Assembly (NCBI GenBank): GCA_050740975.1 | Contig: JBOIEE010000346.1 | Span: 1 to 5,368, forward strand | From: JBOHHR01 sp050740975 | GTDB taxonomy: Bacteria > Pseudomonadota > Gammaproteobacteria > JBOHHR01 | Direction: 5' to 3' | DNA length: 5,368 nt | Part shown: positions 1-4,023 of the stretch, one piece after another | Numbering within the stretch: position 1 is the first letter of the stretch | Layout of the letters: every line of letters begins with the position of its first letter | The notes under the pieces: model-generated | Database searches by the model: none | Seen by the model: the letters and a program-made list of their open reading frames with translations, nothing else | Told to the model about the DNA's origin: nothing | Position numbers and translations under genes: made by a program

Positions 1-126
1 ACATACGGCATGGCTCGCCGCGAAACACTCCCGATGAGGAAACCACCAACTGGAGAGCCGTATGCGGGAAAACCGCACGTACGGTTCGGAGGGCGGGGAG
101 GGCGTAAGCCTTTCCCGACCCCTATC
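1..126 (+). mobile_element. 3' end of a group II intron (domains V and VI)
   Basis: Domain V is visible at 55-87. An 8-bp lower stem (GAGCCGTA with TACGGTTC) carries the catalytic AGC triad at 56-58, a CG bulge lies at 78-79, and a 5-bp upper stem (63-67 with 73-77) closes a GAAAA loop. Domain VI follows at 91-122: a 9-bp stem (95-103 with 108-116) with a GTAA loop, the pair C94-G117, a single bulged A118, and a 3-bp base (91-93 with 119-121). A118 lies 7-8 nt before the expected 3' splice site, as known for the branch-point adenosine, so the intron should end at about T125 or C126 (CCTATC). The rest of the ribozyme and any reverse transcriptase/maturase lie upstream of the window. I see no protein-coding stretch I can assign to the maturase here. 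The AGC triad argues against class IIC, for which I recall a CGC triad. The intron is on the strand opposite to the genes that follow it. Confidence 0.88.
55..87 (+). ncRNA. Group II intron domain V
   Basis: This is the catalytic hairpin of the ribozyme. It is 33 nt rather than the canonical 34: the upper stem has 5 pairs and a five-base GAAAA loop instead of 6 pairs and a GAAA tetraloop. The AGC triad, the two-base CG bulge and the lower stem are intact. The missing base is consistent with loss of a single T after GCGG, inferred from memory of typical domain V sequences. Confidence 0.85.
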
Positions 127-199
127 GCACGTATTCCAATCATCTTGACTGCCGACTAGCCGGACCCGCGCATACCCCGGAACCCCGTGGGCGTCGACC

Positions 200-1120
200 T
201 TATCGCTTCGCAGCGCACACCACGCCATAACAAGCCAGCCCGCCCTTTAGCAGCTCGATCTGGCGTAAGGCCGCGTGGTAGTTCCGGGTTTGCGCCGGTG
301 TACGGATCCCTATCCAGTCCAGTGCTTTTTGTATGGGCGTGGTGAGCACCGCGGTGCGATACATGCGTTTGGCTGACGGCATAACATTGGACGTGATATC
401 GGTAAACGCACTGTCGACAAATCCGCTTTGCTCAAGGTAGCTTTGGAATTGATTTGGAGTGACCAGATTGGGCACCGCCCAGCCGTCGAGAAAGGCCCGC
501 ACAGCCTCCCACTCCACGGCATTAAACGTCGTTCTTTTGGCAAATCCATCGGCTACTACTAAACGCCCGCCCGGGCGGAGCAGTCTGTGGGCTTCCTTGA
601 TAAAGGCGCGCTTGTCCAGCGCGTAGCAGATGCTCTCCAGCCCCCAAACGATATCGAAGGAGCCGCTCGCAAACGGAGTGGCGCAGTAGTCCGCAACGCC
701 AAACTCCACCTGGCTTTCAAGACCCCGCTTTTTGGCAAACTTGCGCGCCGTGCGCACTTGGGACTCGGCTAACGTAACGCCGAATACTTTGACCTGGTGA
801 TGTTCTGCCAGCCAGATGGCACTCCCTCCCAGGCCGCAACCGGCATCCAGAACCACTTGCCCCGAGCGTATGCCAGCCTGCTCCGCCAGCACCCGGTTCA
901 TGTTGAGCAGCGATCGGCTATGGCTCCTCGTCTCCTCGTCCCAATAACCGTAATGGATGGCGAGGTTATGGGCGTTTAGCCACAGCACCCGGTAATCGAC
1001 GTAACACTCGTCGTAATAGCGTGCGATCGTGGGTCCCAGTCCGTGCAGCTGGATGCTACGGCTATCCCTGTCTGGAGCTAAGAAAAAGGTTTCCGAGCAC
1101 GGGCTATTTGAGCTTGGCAT
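200..1120 (-). CDS. Class I SAM-dependent methyltransferase, substrate unknown
   Basis: The 306-residue protein has a Rossmann-fold methyltransferase core. In numbering from the upstream GTG, motif I (VLDAGCGLGG, the SAM-binding glycine loop) is at 91-100, GVTLAESQV at 115-123, the acidic ADY region and SFDIVWGLES at 144-164, and EAHRLLRPGGRLVVAD at 177-192. The extra N-terminal helix region (YYDECYVDYRVLWLNAHN) and the C-terminal KGGLACYGVVCAAKR resemble sterol, tocopherol and small-molecule methyltransferases. The substrate cannot be read from sequence. No signal peptide is seen, so it is probably cytosolic. I chose the ATG at 1120 because GGAG (1126-1129) sits 5 nt before it; the adjacent GTG at 1123 would leave only 2 nt. 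It starts 14 bp after the stop of the PIN-toxin stub and probably shares the transcript of the antitoxin gene upstream. It ends 74 bp from the intron. Confidence 0.85.
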   Translation of the reverse strand: MPSSNSPCSETFFLAPDRDSRSIQLHGLGPTIARYYDECYVDYRVLWLNAHNLAIHYGYWDEETRSHSRSLLNMNRVLAEQAGIRSGQVVLDAGCGLGGSAIWLAEHHQVKVFGVTLAESQVRTARKFAKKRGLESQVEFGVADYCATPFASGSFDIVWGLESICYALDKRAFIKEAHRLLRPGGRLVVADGFAKRTTFNAVEWEAVRAFLDGWAVPNLVTPNQFQSYLEQSGFVDSAFTDITSNVMPSAKRMYRTAVLTTPIQKALDWIGIRTPAQTRNYHAALRQIELLKGGLACYGVVCAAKR

Positions 1121-1134
1121 CACGTCTCCATTTC

Positions 1135-1179
1135 CTAAAAGTGGACGTCATCCAGAGCACCGGTGTCGGCGACGATCAC
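1135..1179 (-). pseudogene. Truncated 5' remnant of a PIN-domain (VapC-like) toxin
   Basis: A GTG codon overlaps the stop codon of the preceding antitoxin gene (GTGA, 1176-1179) and opens a 14-codon frame, VIVADTGALDDVHF, ending in TAG at 1135-1137. VIVADTGAL is the classic N-terminus of PIN-domain ribonuclease toxins and includes the first catalytic Asp of the family. A PIN toxin should run for about 130 residues, so the active site is lost. DDVH could be the piece that normally follows a few residues further on, suggesting an internal deletion before the stop, but this is inference. The overlap with the antitoxin gene matches usual vapBC organisation. Very short matches can arise by chance, but the exact position and frame argue against that. 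Confidence 0.65.
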
Positions 1180-1415
1180 GTGTCGCTCGCGAGCCCTGTG
1201 AGCAGTTCTTCAGCTTTTTCGCTGAGATCCTGCCGCCCGCTGCGCCCAGCACCCAGGCTTTGAGGCGGGCGTCGTTTGGCATGGCGCTCCGTATACTCAA
1301 TGATCGCCTCACGCACGAGCGCCGCAGCCGGCCGATGTTTCTGCCGCGCGAGCGCCTTCAGCAAGCGGTATTCGGCCTCAGGTAGATACAGCGTAGTCTT
1401 TGTCAAGGTAGGCAT
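1176..1415 (-). CDS. Ribbon-helix-helix (CopG/VapB-type) antitoxin-like DNA-binding protein
   Basis: The 79-residue protein starts MPTLTKTTLYLPEAEYRLLK, a short beta strand followed by two helices (about 15-24 and 31-45), as in ribbon-helix-helix repressors. Such proteins dimerise, bind operator DNA through the strand pair, and neutralise a toxin with the C-terminal tail (here RQDLSEKAEELLTGL). The gene ends in a GTGA overlap with the stub of a PIN-domain toxin, so it was most likely the antitoxin of a vapBC-like pair and is now an orphan. An in-frame GTG at 1424 would add three residues (MLP). I prefer the ATG at 1415 because neither start has a clear Shine-Dalgarno and a promoter-like -10 covers the GTG. 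It is followed by the methyltransferase gene on the same strand. Confidence 0.78.
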   Translation of the reverse strand: MPTLTKTTLYLPEAEYRLLKALARQKHRPAAALVREAIIEYTERHAKRRPPQSLGAGRSGRQDLSEKAEELLTGLASDT

Positions 1416-1422
1416 AGGCAAC

Positions 1423-1449
1423 ACTATAGGTCGCCGTATATTTCGTCAA
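1423..1449 (-). promoter_or_regulatory. Possible promoter of the ribbon-helix-helix gene, perhaps leaderless
   Basis: On the minus strand TTGACG (1444-1449) and TATAGT (1423-1428) are good -35 and -10 matches but only 15 bp apart, shorter than the usual 17. Transcription would begin at about 1416-1415, on the ATG, giving a leaderless mRNA and explaining the lack of a Shine-Dalgarno. A TATA-N8-TATA arrangement at 1425-1440 could be an operator for the encoded repressor. This is inference from sequence only. Confidence 0.35.
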
Positions 1450-1509
1450 ACGTGTCGTGCCGCCATGAGCTAACCAATTAAATATAAATAGAAGGGCGAA
1501 CGTGCTCGG

Positions 1510-1611
1510 AGCGGCTAACTGCCCTATTAGCTTAAAAAGCTTAGGTGACACACTAAGGGGGACGGTTCAGAGGCCAGGTGGTGGTGAAGCCAGGGTTACC
1601 CGATTAGCCGC
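1510..1611 (-). repeat. attC-like inverted repeat downstream of hicA
   Basis: The ends are inverted: GCGGCTAA at 1511-1518 and TTAGCCGC at 1604-1611. Read on the minus strand, the segment runs from GCGGCTAAT just past the hicA stop to GTTAGCCGCT, about 100 nt. Inside the ends, CCCT and AGGG can pair. The size, imperfect symmetry and GTTAGCC end resemble an integron attC site oriented for cassettes on the minus strand. However, the end departs at one position from the GTTRRRY core consensus and the inner arms are weak. A matching end lies at 2099-2108. Confidence 0.35.
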
Positions 1612-1626
1612 AGCATCTGAAAAAAG

Positions 1627-1839
1627 CTAGAGGTCTTCCGGCTTAAGACCAGTATGTCTGGCGATGCGTGCCAGCATGCGGGGCCCAATCTCCTCTTGGT
1701 CATGGAAAGCAAAGACAACATCAGGCCAACCATCCCGCGATAATGTGCGATGAGACCCCGATTGACGTTTGATCTGCCAGCCTATATGTAATAGCGCGAC
1801 GAGCAAACGCTTGGCCTTGCATGACGGCCATTGGCTCAC
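1627..1839 (-). CDS. hicA: HicA-family mRNA interferase toxin
   Basis: The 70-residue protein has the full double-stranded-RNA-binding-like fold of HicA/YcfA toxins. It has an N-terminal helix (CKAKRLLVALLHIGW), the strand-loop segment RQSGSHRTL with the catalytic His30, a second strand pair (DVVFAFHD), and the C-terminal helix IGPRMLARIARHTGLKPEDL. Toxins of this family cleave mRNA and stop translation until the partner HicB binds and blocks the histidine site. The length is normal for the family and all key residues are present, so it is probably active. The start is a GTG at 1839 that overlaps the hicB stop (GTGA), so its translation is probably coupled to hicB, which would keep toxin below antitoxin. 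Confidence 0.9.
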   Translation of the reverse strand: MSQWPSCKAKRLLVALLHIGWQIKRQSGSHRTLSRDGWPDVVFAFHDQEEIGPRMLARIARHTGLKPEDL

Positions 1840-2042
1840 GCCCCAGCGAAGGAAATGCGGATGGGCTGAGGCCGGCGCTCGCCATGCTCAAGTTGTTCAG
1901 CCAAGACCCGCAGCGCAAGTACCTCAGCTTTAGCCATGGCTTCGTCGGGTGTCGTGCCATAAGCAAGAACGCCAGGAAGCTGGGGGACTTCCGCAAGCCA
2001 TCGACCGTCTTCTTCCCGTTCATATTCGATGCTGAAATTCAT
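1836..2042 (-). CDS. hicB: HicB-family antitoxin, short form
   Basis: The 68-residue protein MNFSIEYEREEDGRWLAEVPQ... has the HicB N-terminal domain: paired strands with the DGRWLAEVPQLPG segment, a GTTPDEAMAKAEVLAL helix, then a basic tail RRPQPIRISFAG. This domain binds HicA and covers its active site. Many HicB proteins also have a C-terminal DNA-binding domain (ribbon-helix-helix or helix-turn-helix). It is absent here, so autoregulation would need another route. The gene precedes hicA, the reverse of the E. coli hicAB order. No strong Shine-Dalgarno precedes the ATG (CGAACGAAGCC). Confidence 0.88.
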   Translation of the reverse strand: MNFSIEYEREEDGRWLAEVPQLPGVLAYGTTPDEAMAKAEVLALRVLAEQLEHGERRPQPIRISFAGA

Positions 2043-2077
2043 GGCTTCGTTCGACAGGTTTTTTCAGGGAAATAGCA

Positions 2078-2107
2078 ATTGTACTCCTAGAGGAAACCAG
2101 CGGCTAA
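2078..2107 (-). promoter_or_regulatory. Weak candidate promoter for hicBA
   Basis: On the minus strand TACAAT (2078-2083) matches the -10 consensus at 5 of 6 bases. About 18 bp upstream is TTAGCC (2102-2107), a poor -35 that coincides with the repeat end GTTAGCCGC. The first codon is about 36 nt downstream of the -10. Only the -10 is convincing. Confidence 0.25.
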
Positions 2108-2168
2108 CGACAAAGCTATGGAGCGCGCCGAGGGCGAGAGTCGAGCGAAGCCCAGAGCTAGCGTTCCC
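2099..2168 (-). repeat. attC-like imperfect inverted repeat upstream of hicB
   Basis: AACG (2106-2109) pairs with CGTT (2162-2165). After small unpaired spacers (ACAA and AG), AGCTATGG (2114-2121) pairs with CCAGAGCT (2152-2159) at 7 of 8 positions, leaving a central loop of about 30 nt. Two short arms separated by an unpaired spacer, total about 70 nt, and a GTTAGCC end at the cassette side are the layout of an integron attC site read on the minus strand. The end AGCGGCTAAC (2099-2108) is identical to 1510-1519. The outer core half (GGGAACG) fits the consensus poorly. Confidence 0.38.
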
Positions 2169-2204
2169 AACGCGGCCTTTCTAAAAAATCTTTCCAGAAT
2201 TCCC

Positions 2205-2231
2205 TAAAGTTTTTCCGGAAACGGCCGCTAG
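2205..2231 (+). promoter_or_regulatory. Sigma-28 (FliA/RpoF) promoter of the minor-pilin operon
   Basis: TAAAGTTT (2205-2212) is an exact match to the enterobacterial FliA -35 element. After 11 bp comes GCCGCTAG (2224-2231), 6 of 8 against GCCGATAA. The spacing of 11 is exactly the FliA optimum. Transcription would start at about 2237-2239, reading into the pilin genes. A perfect 10-bp palindrome, TTTCCGGAAA (2212-2221), fills much of the spacer. Sigma-28 normally serves late flagellar and chemotaxis genes. I saw no better sigma-70 or sigma-54 promoter in 2170-2450. Confidence 0.6.
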
Positions 2232-2240
2232 ATCTTTTCG

Positions 2241-2293
2241 CCCCGAAAGGGTGACAGCCCACCGCGTCCTATCGAGGGCTGCGACTTTTGGGG
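2241..2293 (+). promoter_or_regulatory. Structured leader element (stem with nested hairpin)
   Basis: CCCCGAAAG (2241-2249) can pair with CTTTTGGGG (2285-2293) over 9 consecutive pairs, one of them G-U. Inside, CAGCCC (2255-2260) pairs with GGGCTG (2276-2281) around a 15-nt loop. The two helices are separated by an asymmetric internal loop (GGTGA against CGA). The element begins a few bases after the predicted transcription start. The same CCCCGAAAGG strand could instead pair with CTTTTCG (2234-2240) if the RNA starts earlier. I do not recognise it as a known riboswitch class. Confidence 0.4.
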
Positions 2294-2312
2294 CTGGAGA
2301 AAGCGCGATCCA

Positions 2313-2332
2313 TTTCCTACGCTGAGAGGAAA
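2313..2332 (+). promoter_or_regulatory. Hairpin covering the Shine-Dalgarno of the leader ORF
   Basis: TTTCCT (2313-2318) is complementary to AGGAAA (2327-2332) with an 8-nt loop. The second arm contains the AGGA of the GAGAGGA Shine-Dalgarno (2324-2330) of the 31-codon frame. Folding would hide that ribosome site, so a switch with the structured element just upstream is conceivable. Six pairs alone give only modest stability. Confidence 0.35.
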
Positions 2333-2338
2333 CCGGCA

Positions 2339-2434
2339 ATGACCAATGGGCATGAGGCGGGAAATAGCATCTACACGGATCGAGCGAATGCTGTTGGAAT
2401 TCCTATGGATCCTGATCTGAATCTATCGATCTAA
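2339..2434 (+). CDS. 31-residue leader or small protein ahead of the pilin operon
   Basis: ATG at 2339 is preceded by GAGAGGA with an 8-nt spacer, a good Shine-Dalgarno, and the frame closes with TAA at 2432-2434, 16 bp before the pilE-like start. The peptide is hydrophilic and net acidic (MTNGHEAGNS...DPDLNLSI), with no membrane segment, signal peptide, cysteine or recognisable domain. It lies in the leader downstream of the predicted sigma-28 promoter, so it should be on the same transcript and its translation could affect that of pilE. I do not recognise it. It could be a leader peptide, a small protein, or a chance frame. Confidence 0.4.
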   Translation: MTNGHEAGNSIYTDRANAVGIPMDPDLNLSI

Positions 2435-2450
2435 ACAAACGGGGAGAATC

Positions 2451-2885
2451 ATGCCGCTCGCACATATTTGCTACGGAAATCGACGTCCGGCTGGGTTCAG
2501 CTTGCTCGAAGTCGTGATCGCAATAGCCATCGTCGCAATTTTGGCGTCGATTGCCATCCCGTCCTATCGGGACTATATCAAGCGCGGCAAGAGAGCGGCT
2601 GCACAAAGCGTACTGATGGATCTGGCCGCCCGACAGCAGGCCTTTCTATTGGACAAGCGACGTTACGCAACGAGTGCTGCGGAACTCAATTTCAGTTCAT
2701 GGCCTGCCGAGATCGCTGCTGATTACAGCATGGTTCCAGATCCGGTCACCGCCATTAATGGGGCTTCTCCACCGACTTTCACAGTCACTGCTACAGCCAC
2801 TAGCTCCGGAGTGATGGCTGGAGATCTCAACATGACGATCGATCAGAACGGTACCAAGCTGCCGGTGGCTTATTGGAAGAAATGA
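2451..2885 (+). CDS. pilE: PilE-like type IV minor pilin
   Basis: The 144-residue prepilin has a 15-residue leader ending in G15, then FSLLEVVIAIAIVAILASIA. The peptidase PilD should cut between G15 and F16 and methylate the new N-terminus. Glu20 is the +5 glutamate needed for assembly. The hydrophobic helix runs to about residue 38 and continues into SYRDYIKRGKRAAAQSVLMDLAARQQAF, the amphipathic half of the pilin helix. The globular part has the PilE-type ending LNMTIDQNGTKLPVAYW. The mature part has no cysteine, so no C-terminal disulfide loop. Shine-Dalgarno GGGGAG (2441-2446) supports the start. In P. aeruginosa pilE is the last gene of the minor-pilin cluster. Here a PilE-like gene comes first. 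It overlaps the next gene by ATGA. Confidence 0.82.
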   Translation: MPLAHICYGNRRPAGFSLLEVVIAIAIVAILASIAIPSYRDYIKRGKRAAAQSVLMDLAARQQAFLLDKRRYATSAAELNFSSWPAEIAADYSMVPDPVTAINGASPPTFTVTATATSSGVMAGDLNMTIDQNGTKLPVAYWKK

Positions 2886-3352
2886 ATACCTCCATAACAG
2901 CGAATACGAGAACCAAGGGCTTTACCGTGATCGAGCTCATGATCGTAGTGGTCTTGATCGCCATCATCGCGACGATTGGCTATCCCTCGTTCACCGAATT
3001 CACCGCATCGCAGCGCGTCCGTGCCGCGGCTTCCGCTTTGTACGATAGCCTCCTGCTCGCGCGCAGCGAAGCGGTCAAGCGCAATACTGCGGTTTCGATG
3101 ACCGTCACCGATCTTGCCAATGGCTGGACTATCGTGGTTACGTCCGACAACACGCTATTGCGCACGCAGGAGGCATTTGCGGGCCTGCAGTTCAGCCCGG
3201 CCAATCCGTCCATCGCATACAACCGTTTTGGCAGGCTGTCGAGTGGTGCGGGGACCGAGATCACTGCTACATCAGCGTCCAGTTCAAAGTCGCGGTGCAT
3301 CACGATCGACACCGTTGGACGACCGCGCGTCGCTGAAGGATTCTGCACATGA
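2882..3352 (+). CDS. fimT: FimT/FimU (GspH-like) type IV minor pilin
   Basis: The 156-residue prepilin has a 13-residue leader ending in TKG, then FTVIELMIVVVLIAIIATIG with Glu18 as the +5 residue. The rest is a GspH/FimT domain: SQRVRAAASALYDSLLLARSEAVKRN helix, then strands. The pair Cys139 and Cys155 in the ending CITIDTVGRPRVAEGFC probably forms the C-terminal disulfide. FimU/FimT is part of the tip-initiating complex with PilV, PilW, PilX and PilE, and some FimT proteins bind DNA for uptake. I chose the ATG at 2882, which overlaps the previous stop as ATGA. A TTG at 2875 upstream would add three residues inside the previous gene. FimT and FimU cannot be separated by eye. Confidence 0.85.
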   Translation: MNTSITANTRTKGFTVIELMIVVVLIAIIATIGYPSFTEFTASQRVRAAASALYDSLLLARSEAVKRNTAVSMTVTDLANGWTIVVTSDNTLLRTQEAFAGLQFSPANPSIAYNRFGRLSSGAGTEITATSASSSKSRCITIDTVGRPRVAEGFCT

Positions 3353-3996
3353 ATTGGCCTCGAGTTCGAAAGCTTGCGCTCCTCCCGAGGCAGGGATCCG
3401 GTTTCAGCCTGATCGAGGTTCTGGTCACGATCGTTATCGTTGTTATCGGCCTGTTGGGGTGGGCTGGCCTGCAGAGCAAGGCATCCGTCGTCCAAATGGA
3501 GGCCTATCAACGCGCGCAGGGGCTCGCCTTAATGCGTGACATGCAGGATCGGATCATGAGTGCCCGTGGCCTGCTCGATGTGGCGACGGGTAGCCCGCCG
3601 GTCGTCACGACGCCGGGGTTCCAGAGCTTCGCTGCCTCAGACGGCAGCATCGTGTTCGGAACCGGCGACAGCTACACCGACTGTGCGACAGTGCCGAACC
3701 CGGCCGAGTCCCAACTTTGCCTGTGGGGGCAGGCGCTCAAGGGGGCCGCAGAAAGCAGCGCCGGGAGTCAGGTCGGCGCCATGATCGGTGCGCGCGGATG
3801 CATCATCAACGTCAGCCCACCGACTGACTTCGCGCTAGCCGACTTTTTCATCGTCGTGGTCTGGCAGGGATTGACTCCGACTGCCGATCCCGATGCCGGC
3901 ACGCCCGCGGCGCTGTGCGCGTCGGGCGTCAATTTCGGAACCGGCCTGCGCCGGGCGGTCGTCACACGCGTGATGATCCCCAAGCTGGTTGGGTGA
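3349..3996 (+). CDS. pilV: PilV minor pilin / type IV pilus modification protein
   Basis: The 215-residue prepilin has an 18-residue basic leader (MNWPRVRKLALLPRQGSG), then FSLIEVLVTIVIVVIGLLGWAGLQ with Glu23 at +5. The long helix continues through SKASVVQMEAYQRAQGLALMRDMQDRI, the family signature with its double-tyrosine-or-alanine repeat pattern of PilV/GspI-like proteins. Cysteines at 112, 124, 151 and 190 could form two disulfides in the periplasm. PilV is a core minor pilin of the tip complex. The start overlaps the fimT stop (ATGA at 3349-3352). The next gene begins after a gap of 27 bp. Confidence 0.87.
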   Translation: MNWPRVRKLALLPRQGSGFSLIEVLVTIVIVVIGLLGWAGLQSKASVVQMEAYQRAQGLALMRDMQDRIMSARGLLDVATGSPPVVTTPGFQSFAASDGSIVFGTGDSYTDCATVPNPAESQLCLWGQALKGAAESSAGSQVGAMIGARGCIINVSPPTDFALADFFIVVVWQGLTPTADPDAGTPAALCASGVNFGTGLRRAVVTRVMIPKLVG

Positions 3997-4023
3997 CGCG
4001 GCCATCCTGGAGAACCTTGACCC

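Noticed and set aside
1..126. Open reading through the intron end as the maturase C-terminus
   Set aside because: The frames are short or run through domains V and VI without any reverse-transcriptase, X or HNH motif. The maturase is expected upstream of domain V and cannot be placed here.
1029..1385. Plus-strand open frame of about 118 codons
   Set aside because: It is antisense to the methyltransferase start, PIN stub and antitoxin gene, all of which have clear family motifs.
1523..1545. Rho-independent terminator after hicA
   Set aside because: AGCTT-TTT-AAGCT gives only a 5-bp AT-rich stem with no following T-run, and it is well past the hicA stop.
1526..1575. Transposon end or REP-like element around GTGACACACTAAGGGGGACGG
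   Set aside because: It looks like intergenic repeat debris, but there is only one copy, no transposase, and no flanking target duplication in the window.
2241..2293. c-di-GMP-I (GEMM) riboswitch
   Set aside because: The CGAAAGGG and GACAGCC stretches recall parts of it, but the conserved CACAGGGCAAACC and GACGCAAAGCC segments and the second long hairpin are absent.
2170..2450. Sigma-54 promoter for the pilin operon
   Set aside because: No GG-N10-GC pair with surrounding TGGCAC and TTGCA consensus was found in this stretch.
2875..2881. TTG start at 2875 for the FimT-like protein
   Set aside because: The ATG at 2882 overlaps the previous stop as ATGA, like other junctions in this operon, and gives a normal leader.
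2980..3510. Long minus-strand open frame of about 176 codons
   Set aside because: It lies fully across fimT and pilV, has no recognisable domain or Shine-Dalgarno, and is explained as a shadow of GC-rich coding sequence.
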